A stretch of 64,000 nt of DNA, taken from contig OX439044.1 in the NCBI GenBank assembly GCA_949317995.1, positions 31,258,733-31,322,732 on the forward strand, in the 5' to 3' direction. This stretch comes from Acholoe squamosa. Taxonomy: Eukaryota; Annelida; Polychaeta; Phyllodocida; Polynoidae. Below the pieces are notes generated by a model. That model did no database searches. It had not been told where the DNA came from and saw nothing but the letters and a program-made list of their open reading frames with translations. The translations under genes were made by a program, and so were the position numbers. Position 1 is the first letter of the stretch. Each line of letters begins with the position of its first letter. This document shows positions 25,101 to 37,736 of the stretch, piece after piece.

Positions 25101-28100
25101 TGCCTGACCCTTCTCCTGAGCCACTCTCCCTCCCATCCACTCTCCACATGAGCAGTTCACAGACCCATTATTAGTATTAGCCCTGCCCTCGGAGGAAATA
25201 CCCAAATGTGGGTAGCACCAGAAAATCCATGTTGGCCATTCTTTGCCTGCTTGTTCCTCCACTAACCCTGACCCAAATGTACAACAAGCCATTAGCTGCA
25301 CTGCAACCAGGGGGCTGCCATATTGGCCAGGTCAGAGGTCGGGGTCACCATCTGCCAATCAGAGGGAGGCTGAGGCCTGTTGGGTTGTATTATGGGATAG
25401 GGGTGGTGGGACCTTGTATGGGGGACATGTATGGAATCTTGTTTTGTTCTGTCATGTAAGGTCCATAATAAGGTAACCTACCCAGGCTAGCGAAGCTAAT
25501 GACCCCCCACCCCCCACCCCCAGAATTCCACGATCCTGTTTCATATCTTTACCTTGGGAGGATAACTTTATCAATTACCTCATGGGTTTTATTGGAGGAT
25601 TTCAGTGTGCACTCTTATCTGTTTGAATATCTTTCCTTGGTTGATCAGTACATTTCACCGAGCATCCTTTGTAGTTTTTAAGCCTTTACAACATGTCAGG
25701 AAGACAGGGCCTACATTGTATTCCGAGCCCGGGATCCCGAATTTACAGTAGAGACACATGGGTGGGCAATGGACCTTGAAATAACGAGAAGTACAGCTTC
25801 AGCCCTTAAATAGAGCTACTACTACATAAACGATAACTACCACCTGCTGTTCGGTACATTAGAATGGCGAAGGTCTATCATTGATTACGTTATCATTAAA
25901 TTTTGTTAATTTAAAAACCATTTGATTTGCATGTTCATCTAGGGGTGTGGCGTTACTTTTAATGTTACACTCTTTATCTGTTTACTGCCTTTGTTCTGTC
26001 TTGGAGGCTGCAACATCAAGTCTATAATGTCTTTGTTTAGGAGGGGGGGGGCAAATTCTCACCTGTTTAGTACTAAAGATTTGTATCTACTCATGGAGTT
26101 GTGTCATGTCATTCTATGACCAGATTCCCAGGCTAAAAAAAAATACAAAGATCGAAGAATGATTAAGATAAATGTGCACACAGATTGAGATGGAATCATA
26201 TAAGACTTGGTGTTACGGTCTCCACCGCTTGCATGTCCCTGTCACAGGGCTTGCTGGTCGTTTTGTTGCCGTTGCAGTGAATGTTTTCTTTTTCTGTTTT
26301 CCAATTTATAGCATTGACCACCACCCCACCTCCCACTACCCTGCCCAACAACAGTTCCACCACTACACTGGACCCCTTACTCCCCTCTCACCCTGCTCCT
26401 CAGCCCTCAACTCCCTCCCCTCACTTCACAAGGGAGACCCCTACAGGTAAGAACAGGCACCAATATGTCGTATCGCCCCCTGGTAGAAACTTGTAGAATT
26501 AGCATGTGGTTTGGTCGGGGTTAGAACCTCTTTGGTTCAGTTTTTTATACTTTTCACTTTGGTTTTTGGAGATCAAATAGCAACTTTATTTTATTTTACT
26601 TCTTTTTCAGTAGAATTTTCTTTAGTGATCTTTCCTTTTTGTTATTATGAATAACAAACATTATAAGAAAGGTCATTACCCAACAATAGAGCAGCCATGT
26701 GGTGAAACGAAAAGGAGATCAAACTAATCCATTTATAAAAGCTTGAGCTGTAGTGAGCAGAGAGTTGTAGTTTTTTTAAAACTAATAATTGTAGCTGATG
26801 ACACTGACTACAAAAAAGAACTAACACTTAGCTAACCAGGCATGTGGAGGTTTTAGGTGGTAACACAATGCAATGGTCACCCACACTAGTCAGCACATCA
26901 ACAATTACGAGTGACAAATTTAACCTTGTGAACTGGTGTTATTTTGAAGAAGATTGCAAAGGTTATTCAGCAAAATTAGAATTATATTGACATAATAACT
27001 ATGTACTCACTTAGTAGGGGAGGTGCTGAGTGCACAAATTGGGTACAAATTTGATTTCTAGATAGTTTGAAATTCAATTTTAGGAAATCTAGACATTCAA
27101 AATGACCACATATCCTATGCATTAGGATTTATGGACTTTTTATATCAATATTGTAAATAACACTGGTGGTGCTTGTCTAACACTTTATGGATGATAACAC
27201 GTTAAATGGGGAGCATGTTTTTATGATAACAGCCATTACTCAGTTCAAATATTGTTAGCCGAAGGAGCTCAGTTAAAACTCAGAATTCTCTTCATATTTT
27301 TAAAACGTGTATGATTTTGTGTGAGCTTTGTAGTGACTACTTAGCTTTGAACACTCTTCAACTATGTGGTCCATGTCTCAACCTTTTTGGTTCGTTTGTA
27401 CATATAATAACTAAACTTCTATAATGCCATCTAAAGATTTCGAAGGGATCACATGGCTGTTCTGTATTGATTTGATAGATACAGTGTATAATTATTGTGA
27501 GAAGTATATCCTTGGTTTTGATATGACATAGACCATCATTTTGGATTTTGATCAAATTCTGAATAATCTGGGATTCTAGAATAAATAAATAAATAAATGT
27601 TAAATTAAATCAGATTTTACTAGACCTGCCCCAAAGCCCTGTGAAAACGGATATATGTATAGTCATCAAAGTCTATTCTTCCTTCAACAATATCTTTTTC
27701 CTCCCTCTGATGTCCTGTTCTGTCTGAGCTAATTATATTGTGAACTGTGATGGTAAGACCAGAATGTCTGTATATATGTGTACTGTTTTGGTTGACAAAG
27801 GTGAATTGTACACTGTACATTTCAGCACTTGTGTTATCTCCCTCTTGAATGTCATGAAATATATGTATGAGAAACATGTATTTTACATGTGATGAAAGGG
27901 TAAAGAGGAGAATCTTCCCTAAATATTCTTTTTTAAATATTCTGTGAGGAAGTTTCAGTTTAGGATGTCTCCTTGTTTTTTAGCCTACATATTACTGTGG
28001 ATCTATTTACAATAAAATGAGATTCTTGAGGTATCTCAACATGGGCATTATTAAGATTATTTTGATATTTTTCTGTGGCCAATACTCATATGGCATTTAA

Positions 28101-29531
28101 ACTTTTCTCATTAACAGCAACAACAACATTACCAACAACTACAACACTCTCGTCTACGACGACGCGACGTACCACACCATCTACCAGAACAAGATGGAAA
28201 TATCCAACTACAGATAAGTTCCCCAGCACTAAGCATGATGGTGGTGAGTGTTGTTTACTTTGTCCATAATGGTTCATGTTTTAATGAATAACTAATGATA
28301 TTCAGAAGGTCAAAAGTCTTTTTTCATTATCTTTAGACAAGATTTTGATATATGTGACCCATCAAGGGCACCCTCTGTAGGGATTTTTAATTCCCCATTT
28401 GGCCACCAGGGGCCATTGGAGGGCAAAATTACTCTAAAACCATTATAAAAATGTGTTAGTCTAATTTTTGATGCAGAATTCATTGGTCTAATTCAAAATG
28501 CATCATTTTCGGTAGAAATGCCTCATATTTGGATGGTAAATTTTTCATGAGAAATCAACCTATATGCCTGTTTCTGGGTGCCATAGCAACCATTCCAATA
28601 ATCAAAATTTGCAGATTTTTATGCCAATTTTTTGGGGATACTCACCTAAAACCCAAAACTGAAAACAGAAATGCAAAGTTCCTTCTAGAGCAAAATCTAT
28701 GACAAAAATCACCATAGCGTTATGTATTTTTTATGAAAAAGGCTGATTTATTGTGTTTTTAGACATTATTATTGTTTATAATGTTTTTAAAGCTTAATCA
28801 TCGATTGCAGATATGAATAACGACCTATGTTCAAGGAGAGGTTCTGACATAACTACTAGGAATATTTAAGCCAATGATGTCTCATTTTAAAGATCTTGAG
28901 ATGAACTTTGATAACAAATTTCCCTGCAGAGGGGTGTTTTTGCTTGCCTGGTCAGATACCGTAATCTCCCGCGTATAAGACGCGTCCTCTACGCCAAACA
29001 AAATGCTGGGGAGTCTTATAGCTTTCTCTCAAGTTGGGGGTGCGTCTTATACGAGGGGTAATTTTTCTATAGAAATGTACTAATCTTAAAAATATCAGCA
29101 TTAAAATGTGCGTCTTATACGCGAAAATGCTTCTCCCAAGAAGGAGGTGCGTCCTATACGCGCAACGCGTCTTCTACGCGGGAGATTACGGTATATTTAT
29201 TAGAATGATGATTGAAGGATGGACTTTTTAAAATCACCCAAAAGGTTGTGCCTACGGTAGTACACCATTCAAATATGAAATTTGTATGTTCAGTTATCTC
29301 CTGCACATATGAATGTATGAAAAATAACAATTGTCTCTCTTTCATAAAACTCTTACAGGTAAGAAGGAGGAGAATGAGAATGATTACAATCATGAGAATG
29401 AGGTGCTCCCCAATAAAGAGCAGCTTGTGAATCGGGCTACAAGCCTCGTCCGCGGGTCGGCATCACTACTCATCCTCTGCACATGTGTTCTGCTAGCCCG
29501 CCTTGTGGCACTCTCATCAGGGCACAGATAG
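17902..29531 (+). CDS. EFN: Ephrin, GPI-anchored type; exons 2 to last (5' partial)
   Basis: Ligand for Eph receptor tyrosine kinases, acting at the cell surface in contact-dependent guidance and boundary signalling. Six exons join in frame: 17902-18037, 18493-18664, 18901-19002, 26312-26446, 28118-28243, 29359-29531; together 281 residues plus stop. The first three encode the receptor-binding domain: VEVNINDEIDFVCPYL, then YDTCMLYTGKRKNLVVNCST, the G-H loop region FERYSSIPHGQEYKSGEAYY, and TSTGQMQGLDN...GACHHNNMKL. The four expected domain cysteines are present, plus a CC pair just after. Two Thr/Pro/Ser-rich exons form a stalk with an N-glycosylation site (NNSST). The last exon ends in a hydrophobic stretch (SLLILCTCVLLARLVAL) and only a few residues more, which fits a GPI signal (ephrin-A style): no cytoplasmic tail or PDZ-binding end. 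The first exon here starts with the last base of a split codon, as in vertebrate ephrins, so a signal-peptide exon must lie upstream; I did not find it. More stalk exons could hide in the 7.3-kb intron. Confidence 0.93.
18459..18473. repeat. Poly-C run in ephrin intron
   Basis: A run of about 14 C residues, 20 bases upstream of the acceptor of the second visible ephrin exon, in the place of its polypyrimidine tract. Confidence 0.9.
21470..21580. repeat. Two-copy tandem repeat, about 55 bp
   Basis: GACCCCGGAGGAGATGC then GATCTGGT...ATAACAGGCATGTATAACC occurs twice in a row with a few substitutions. It lies in the large ephrin intron. Confidence 0.85.
22096..22174. repeat. (TA)n microsatellite
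   Basis: TA dinucleotides with one interruption (ATAGTA) near the start, in the large ephrin intron. Confidence 0.97.
22773..23832. mobile_element. 1.06-kb non-autonomous DNA transposon with internal duplication
   Basis: Terminal inverted repeats of 30 bp (22773-22802 and 23803-23832) differ at one base; the outer part reads CTATAGCTCGATGCAGCAAG. Inside, 23078-23396 and 23401-23719 are virtually identical direct repeats (period 323 bp). No transposase frame. The element is in the large ephrin intron. Superfamily is unclear; a TA target inside CTATAG is possible. Confidence 0.85.
28355..28954. mobile_element. 600-bp MITE, copy 1
   Basis: Ends are TGACCCATCAAGG...CACCCTCTGTAGGGA and, reversed, TGACCAGGCAAGC...CACCCCTCTGCAGGGA, about 33-bp imperfect terminal repeats. 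Its inverted partner is 58281-58864. Contains GGCCACCAGGGGCCA (CTCF-like core) and ATGGCAACC. In the last ephrin intron, directly next to a second MITE. Confidence 0.85.
28959..29191. mobile_element. MITE with TA target duplication (CCGTAATCTCCCGCGTATAAG ends)
   Basis: Begins CCGTAATCTCCCGCGTATAA and ends with the reverse (CTACGCGGGAGATTACGG), flanked by TA on both sides. The interior repeats GCGTCTTATACG. Related ends occur at 37.7 and 54.3 kb, and fragments at 33.95 and 62.5 kb. The TA duplication suggests Tc1/mariner-type mobilisation. Confidence 0.8.
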
Positions 29532-32500
29532 CCTGGCAGACACTCTGGTGCTATATGCTGCTCGCCAGTACAGCCACAACACAGGCTAACAAATGAATGA
29601 ACTTTAAAGCCTTGTGTGAGCATCACCCTACAACCCTTCCCAACCCTACCAGCCTCTCTTTTAAATTAAACTTGTGTACATAAAGGAGGAATGGGAATAG
29701 GGAGGGTTGGATAATGATAATATAAAAACTTTTGTTGCCATGGAGATGATCAACATAGCAACAGTGATTGACCAATGGTTTTATGTCGCTCGCATAGTGC
29801 ACTGCACCATCCAGTATGAGGACATATGTGTCTCAGTGGTTTTTTATCAGTGTCTGTTTTTCTTGTCTTGATGAGTGGCCCCTGTGTTGGGATAAAAAGA
29901 CATGTAAGCATTGACATACCACAACCTGCTCCAAATTCCTCTTTAGCCAAAACAGAAAACACCCAACCCCAACCCAGGTGTCATCCTTTCCTGTATAAAT
30001 GAGGTGTGCAATAGGAGAGGACCATCCATTCAAGCCATTCGTCCAGTTTATGAGCAGAGGTCAATGAACATGCCATGGCAGAAGACCTTCAGATGTATCT
30101 GGCAGATCAGGAGGCCTTCTCTTCTTATTGTCTTTGTTTACAAAAGGTAAGAAACAAGCAGGAGATGGGCTACCACATTGCTTGGAGGAAGAGTTTGGCA
30201 GCTCAGCAACCCCAGTTGGAAGAAATAGGTCACCAATGCTCTACTGAAAAGACTTTGCCATCTACATGGTTCCTCCAAATTGACCTTGCAGATCATTTCG
30301 GGAAATAAAACTTAGCAAAACCTGATGAACTCAATGAATCTTCATAAAGCCGCCTTGTACTGAATGGTCATGTTTCAGAATTTTGCAGACAAGACAATGA
30401 TATTTGCTCCCATATTGTCTGCAAGCAATACCTGGACCAAATCAGGAGATAACACACTTGCACATTTATTGTCATTTCGTACTCATACATCACACCTTAT
30501 GTATTTGTGTTCGCTTACTGAAAGTGAACTTGGAATCAGCCTTGACCTATTGTATCACCATACAAAGGACTTTCTATGAAGATAGAATTAACAACCCTAA
30601 TTGTCAGACCTATTGTAAAAGAGACTTTACTCTATTCATTTTTGTTCATGCCAAAAATAGGATATATCAGCCTTTGCTACAAATGTGTCAGTTTCCACTA
30701 AAGAGGTACCTTTCATAACGCCGCAAATTCTGTAACAAAACAGCAACTATGAAAGGTGGCCTATATGCATGAATAGGATATCAGTCACTTGGGTGTTGTG
30801 CTGAAGTGGTTTAGACTTGTGGCTGTAGTGAACAGTCATCTTGCCATAGGGATGTTTTATGCTGCAGGTTTTCCAATCTGCATTTGTTATGAGGAAAATA
30901 TAGGAAAAGGTGTTTGGGTATTTACCATCACTATTATAATTATCAATCATTCAGTCATCATAATTTGTGTCATGTGGTTGTCAGGTGATATATCAGATCA
31001 TAAACTGATAGTAGATAAGAATAAACCATGTTAGCACAGTTCTTGTTGTCAGAGGTACTCTTGAATTAACCCATTCACTTGCCTCAATGATGCAAGATTT
31101 TGACTATAAAAAATTTGTTTGGAATCAAACCCCATTTTAAGAAAGTAAAATCTTTACCCTTGTAGTCATTTGATGTGTGCTATTAACATTTTGGGGGGAA
31201 AGGTGAATACATAAGATTTTTCTTCAAGAGATAAAAGAAAGTTCTTCATTAATAACAAATACATTTAAACCATACCTACTAGTAGGTATCAAGAGTACCT
31301 GTGATTACTTTGAAGAAACAGCCTCTGTGTGCAGTGCCCAGCCAAAGACCAGCTTATCCCCAATATTTGTACAAAGACTTAATTTGCTCAGAGGAAAAAG
31401 AAAAGGAGTAATCATTGATTAGATGTTGGCCTTATGGCACTGGTAACTAGGTGTTGCCTTCCACAGTGGAAGTTCCCAAACTGCTATAGATATATAAAAA
31501 TAAATGTAATTATTATCATTATCATCATGTATTACCGACAAGTAAGAGTCTGACTCCTCGCCTAGGGATAAAGAAATATCACTATGATCACCACAAAAAA
31601 ATTACATTCACCTGCCAAACTTATTTATACTTTGCGGATCTCTGTGTGTAACAGGGACGCCGTAAAAGAGTGTATATTTGTTCTTTTTGTACAAAGTTAA
31701 TCCATTAACTATATAAGTGAAGATGTATTTCACTCTAAAGCTATATTTAAAACAAACAAATGACACAGGAAATGCATCCTGTGAGTAACCACGTTGTAAA
31801 TCTTCATTGTCAGCGGTGCGAAAATGAATGTTAGTATGTTTGAATGCCGCAAGACGGCAAAAGTGTTCTTTTGTACTTCAGAAAGTGTTGATGTAAGCCA
31901 AAAGAATAAGATAATGGTTTTAGGAGGAGATTGTTCCTAAAGTAGCTGTTATTCGGGCTAGATTATTCTGGTTAGAGGATTGTCTGTACGTAGTGTGGTT
32001 TATAAACAAAATCTGTTGGGTCCTAAAGCTCAAGATAGTGACCATGTAGTCTGTGATGTTGATGGGTCTGCTTAAACAGACCATTTCGAAAACTTGTCTT
32101 TGTCAAATTTTAACTCTCCATTTTACCTTAGAAAAGTCCTTTGGTGCTTGAAATATCTTTTTTTCTTTCATTTTCTAAAATTAAACACGACATGGCTGTA
32201 GATGAAATACTATTTCTACTTTTCACTTTAGCTTTAAGAATTGTTTGGTGTGCATCTGGCTGTTCTGAAACCTTTGAGATAAAATTAATAGACCTAGCAA
32301 TGGAAAGTTGTCTGCCAGATTATTAGATAGTCAGAGCACAGTATTTAAGAATTGAGTGGGTTTTGGTAAAACGATTCACAAAAGAAGAATAAAAGAAACA
32401 CATTTATTATTGATGTTATATTTTAGATCCTTTATCACGTAAATACATTAGTAGTACATATTGATGTGAATTACATCATTCTAATTTAATTTCATTAGAT

Positions 32501-33725
32501 TCAGAAGTTTCTCTTTTACTCAGACAATAGAGATAAAGGGATAGTCATTATACTTGGTTGGATACTTTTGGTGCCTGAAGCCAATGTATGTTCATATTTA
32601 ATATGCGTGAGTTCAGTATGTGTACAGTGTATTTTGTATGTATTGATGTATGTATGTAAATAATGTTCATAGGGAAAGTAGACAGGGCATCTATCCATAC
32701 GTGCCCCATATCTAGCAATTGGCTAGGCTAATTGTACTGAGAAATCCAACAGTCTGGTCAGTTGAAAAACACATAATAATTTTGAATAAGGTATGTAAAA
32801 CGTAGTTAATTTTGAATCAGATATAATGTATAAGTTGTTCATGTCATCATGGCCAAGACATTGTCCATCAAAGGGATATTTATCTTTGATTTTTGTATCC
32901 ATTCACATATATATTTCTCCCATCCTTGTTCATGATTCTCTGTGAGTTTACTGGGGACTGGCCAGTGGAATGAACTGATTTCCACAAAATTTCTGTATCC
33001 ATTCTGTACATAAAGTGATCCTGATTGATATTGGATAATAAGCCTGGAAAATATTTGTGTCATAAGCCGTTAATGTTGTAAAAGTGTACATAGTAACCAC
33101 CCTCCCCTGGAATAATAGACTTAACCTTCATTTAACATGACCATTATTGTAAACTGAAAGCTGGATAATTAAGGGAGTGACTGCAACATGTTAATTCGAA
33201 GTTGCCTTTGTTGTGATAGATCTTATATGAAAGCCTATCTAGATGATGTCGTTTATGTCAAAGAAGCTATAATTCAATTATTGTAGAAATTCAGATATTG
33301 ATTTTGATGATTTTTGTTGTGATATTCTTTCGGTCAATGAAATCCAGATGTGAGTCTACTTAATTAATGAATTGATTAGAAGTTCAAAATTTACTTTATC
33401 TGAAGTTGAATGGAATACCAAAGGCTCTCGCGCAAGTGCATTGTTACACATCAGAATGCAAGCATTAGTCACCACTTCTTGTTAATGAGAGTAAATGCAT
33501 ATAACTGAATGATGATGACGTCATAGCTACCTATTGTCATGACATCATCACTAACTGATTATGACGTCACAAACCCAGCAACCCTCCCATGAACCCCTTG
33601 TATGTATTCTTATGAATCGAGCATAATCGAGATGATTTATTTTATATGAACGTTTTGTACAAAATGATGAAATGATACAAAGTTGTAAAGCAATTATGTT
33701 TGATTAAAGATTGCTTGAAATCTGA
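29532..33725 (+). other. Probable long 3' UTR of the ephrin gene
   Basis: This AT-rich stretch after the ephrin stop has no recognisable exon and almost none of the inverted-repeat elements that crowd the rest of the window. Candidate polyadenylation signals are AATAAA at 30304-30309 and ATTAAA at 33703-33708. A 77-codon frame at 30075-30308 starts with a good ATG context (tgccATGGCA), but its product is not recognised and it probably sits within the UTR. The UTR call is inference from position and repeat depletion. Confidence 0.4.
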
Positions 33726-33948
33726 ATTGATGTTCCGTTTTTATCAATTGCATATGCAATATCCATTCTGCGAAAATAATATTGTGGATCTCAATAACTG
33801 GTATAACAGGGGAAAAGGTACCTCCATGCGCGATTTTTAGTACTAGTTTTAGCCACCAGGGGGTTTCACATGGCTAAAAAAATGAAGGAAATGATGAAAA
33901 ATCATTCTAGGCCAATTTTTGATGCTGAATCCAATGAACCTGTTAAGT

Positions 33949-34065
33949 ACCATAAATTCCTTCGTATAAGCTGCGGCTTATACCAGAATCCAAATCAAAA
34001 TGAGGCTTATAGGATCAGCTCAAAGTCGGAGTGCGGCTTATAGAGGGGTATTTAATCCTATAGAA
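33949..34065. mobile_element. Fragment of the GTATAAG MITE family
   Basis: Begins TACCATAAATTCCTTCGTAT and repeats GCGGCTTATA. The right end was not found. Confidence 0.5.
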
Positions 34066-34618
34066 CAGTATAAAACCTTCACTTCCCAAGCCTTGGATGA
34101 TCAAATAATATGAGCAAAAGTAAAAAATCGATGGTTATCAGCTCATTAGCATAATAATTATGCTAATTATATGGAATATCTCCTTGATAACCAGGTATCG
34201 AGCTTATTGGCAACAGGGATAGAATGATGACTACCCAAATTCATGATGGCATTTCTCTAAAACTAGAAGACATATCATCTACTGTGATACACCATTGCCA
34301 TTGAAAAGCTTGTGATCTCATGTTTAAAATACCGAATAAGGTAAATGAGTTTTAGCACTAAAATTTGGCTATCAGTCCAGTCTACTCTAGAACTACCCCA
34401 ATTATACCTCTGAAAATAGATCATGGAACTAGACTTCCAGTACACTTCTAAAACATTGTATAGTCAGAGCATCGACATAATATTCATTGATTTGCAACCA
34501 ATACAGCAAATACTAGCATGATGGGTGAGGGATAAGATATACATTGCAAAATGAACTAACAACTACATTGGTTAATTGGGAAAGACAATACTGGAATGTA
34601 GGTATTTTTTGCACAGGA

Positions 34619-34705
34619 CTACGGCTGTAAAAGTTACCCATAATGACGACTTTAGTTCGTCAGTGACGACCCAAAGTCGTCACCTATGACGACCTAAAGC
34701 TGTAG
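34619..34705. mobile_element. GACGAC-type foldback element, short copy
   Basis: Starts CTACGGCTGTAAAAG, contains several GACGAC/GTCGTC blocks (GACGACTTTA, GTGACGACCCAAAGTCGTC) and ends GACCTAAAGCTGTAG. Shares these blocks with 56939-57096. Confidence 0.6.
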
Positions 34706-37700
34706 ATTGAGCTATACTCATATCTAAAGTAGTGGCGGGAATGGGAAGGTTAGGCATGAGCAGAGCCCTCTACTGCTATTGAATCAAACACAAATTGTAG
34801 TGTCTAGAACTCCCGTAAGAGGGCCTCGCCACCAGTTTTCCAACATGTCAGCCATGGGCAAGTATTTCAGAGATATAGAGTAAAGATAAGGAGCCATGTT
34901 TGGACACAGAAAATAGACACACAAGTATCTCAGGAATAGAGTGACCAGACGTTATTGACCAAGAAAAAATTCTTTCTGGCCAAAGAGACTGACTGTTTTG
35001 GACCCAGGGAGAATTTGCAGTGCATGTGTTATCAGCTATGAACCGCCGTCCGGTTTACAGCCGAGCATCAGCTATATTTGGATATATGGCCTACATTGCT
35101 TCTTGCTTTTGAATAGCATATGTCAAAAGGCACAAAGGGTAGAATGATGGCTGTTTCGCTGTGTTATTGAAAACCACCGCCCCATCGGTGAATCACCTGT
35201 GGTGTAAGTGACAGATTGCCTATGTACAACAGCTATCTGTATCAAGAACCACCAATATACATGTATATGGTGAACTCCACGTATGAAAGCCTATTAAGTA
35301 TTATGTAGGGCGCTCTTGCGGCCTAATTCTGAACCCTTGAGTGCATTATATTCTGGCATATTACCTTACTAGATAATAACACAGGATTATTTTTGGTATA
35401 ATTTCTTTTATTGCAACATTTATACGACAGGGATGTATTTAAGTCTTCAGGATTTATCAGGATTCCTATTTTCTGATAAGATCAACATTTTTGAAAATTT
35501 CCATACAAATGATAAAGGAATGACAAAACAGGAATTCCTATACTGGCACATATGCCAGCTAGCTGGTCAGAGCTTTCAGGACGGTCTCCTCCCCTCCCCA
35601 GGGCCCTGCCCGACCTCCCTGCACTGCTGCCAGGCAGTAGATGCACCCATGACGCCCCCCTCCCATCCCTAGGACCCTGCCCGACCTCCCTACAATGTTC
35701 CTAACTTGTTCCAAACCCCAGTCCCTGCACTCAATATCTATTATAACACCATGCTCGTTACGGCACTTTCTAGAAGACTTTCTAGAAGACTTTTCAGCAC
35801 CAAAAATGAACATGTTCCTTCACCCCCATTTCCTGAGCAAGCTGACCTTGACAATAAAATACCCCCCTATTTTTTATTTTCATGGATTTTTCTCATAAAA
35901 TACACCCCTTTCCCCCCAAATCCACGGACATGCGAATTTTGAGGAAATACCCCTCTTCCCCCCTTTTTTTGGTATAAACATGCATGTAATGGTGTGTTTT
36001 TGTATGCAGAGTGCAGGGACCTGGTTCCAAACCTCTTCCCAACATCTTCCTGATCTATTTACAGAATCAGGGCTGAATATTTCCTGGTCTCTGATTGGAT
36101 GAAATTTAGCCACAGTTTCATTTTAAGAGTTTGGGGGCAATGCAGCACCCCTAGTGCTGCCCAAGTGGCAGTTTAGAGAACTAGAACTGTGCTACAAGGA
36201 GAAAGGGGAGTCTCAAAAGAAAGAGAGGAGGGCAATCACCATGCCTGGGAGGGCATGTATCTCACAAAAAGAAGAATAAAGATTTAGCAATTGGTAAATA
36301 AAGGGGTGAATATGCAGACTTGCATTCAGAAGGTTTCATGACACCCTGTATGATATGGACAACTTAAATTGCGTTAAATCTACCTTGATTTCTTAGCCAA
36401 ATATGACTTCCTGATTTTTCTCTCTACAGTCAGGTTGAGGCTTGCACATTTTGCATGTCACATACTCCTGGTTCATGCACCTGAGTGCCAGGTTGTACAG
36501 TACAACAATTATGCAAGGCTCAATGGCAGTAAATAGCTGTGTACCAATGGTACAATTAGGATATATGAGGTAGCGGATATCATGGTGCCACAGGTCTGCA
36601 AAAACAAGGTCCATACCCCTATCTACACAACTTCTCCTTGTCAGGGGACCTTTATGCAGTCTTTAAGACAAGGACATGGAGGTACATGGCAATGCCGTAT
36701 GTCTGCATGTATTGTAGACATTGAGGCTATGTATTATGCATTGGGTGTTAGCATAAAACCTTTTGGTATTCTTTCTTGCCCACAGATAAGGTGTCCAATC
36801 TCCCCTGTTGAAATATTCAGGATTTAGGCGTTTCATTTTATTATAAAATAATACATGCAGTCTTAACAATGAAATGGTTTTCACTACCCTTGAGTGAACT
36901 ACCAATACATTTTAGCGATCCATCTATACTGAGAACAAAATGACACAGAGCTACAGTAAATCTCTCAGGTGTTGGTAGTACCTCTTGGTAGTGGATAATC
37001 CTAGTACAAAAATAGCTGTTTGCCCCATCTAGTGGTATATCCAACAACAATTATGCATGTCAAAACTGACATATTATCATATGTCAACACAACTTTGACA
37101 TGGCTGTGACCATTGTCAAATCACAAGTGACATGCCATTTCAAGGTATGTCAAATCGTAGGAGGTTTAAGGCATGCTATAGGTGTCATGGTGACATATGT
37201 GCACATGTCCCAATGACATGCGCTGTGCTCTCCACATCAAATCTAACTTGACATGGGTATACATGTCATTTTGTCAGATAGTTTTTTCAGTGTACATGTA
37301 CCATGAATATTGTTCGTTCTGGATACCATTTTGGGGAGGATGGCAACCCAAATGGGTCGAGGGGACTCTCGAATGATACATACACAAAAAAAAGAAAAAA
37401 AAAACAAACCTAACTACAAAGGTGAAATTCCAAACTCTCTAATTTAAGTTAGGAGTTTGCACTTGCCCAAACCACCAAACCTTTCTTTCTAATTTCACAG
37501 CTAACTATCAAGAAAAGTTCCCAACCACCCTGATTTCGGACACCCTTAACAGAGCCTTGCAATCTAGAAGCATGTTCAATGCATCTACATGCCTTGAGCT
37601 AAATTGCTCTGGGTTTATTGCAAAGTCACAGAGTCAACAATGTGGATATGCTTTATGAGTATTTTGAATATACACAAGACAGGTGTTTCGATCTTTCTTC

Positions 37701-37736
37701 CTTCCATAATAAGTTAATTGTAAAAGTTTTAATATT

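Larger units (their letters stand above)
19003..26311 (+). other. Large ephrin intron (7.3 kb)
   Basis: Donor AA|GTGAGT at 19003 and acceptor TTATAG before 26312. It contains the (TA)n run, the 1.06-kb transposon, the 55-bp tandem repeat and scattered GAGCAGCTC and GCAGACGAC motifs. Additional phase-1 stalk exons could be present but none was clear. A short frame at 25229-25459 has a signal-peptide-like start. Confidence 0.8.

Noticed and set aside
24870..25301. 143-codon minus-strand frame
   Set aside because: No known motif, and no signal peptide or matching splice sites; probably chance.
30075..30308. 77-codon frame with good ATG context after the ephrin gene
   Set aside because: Unrecognised product inside the likely ephrin 3' UTR; mentioned there rather than called a gene.
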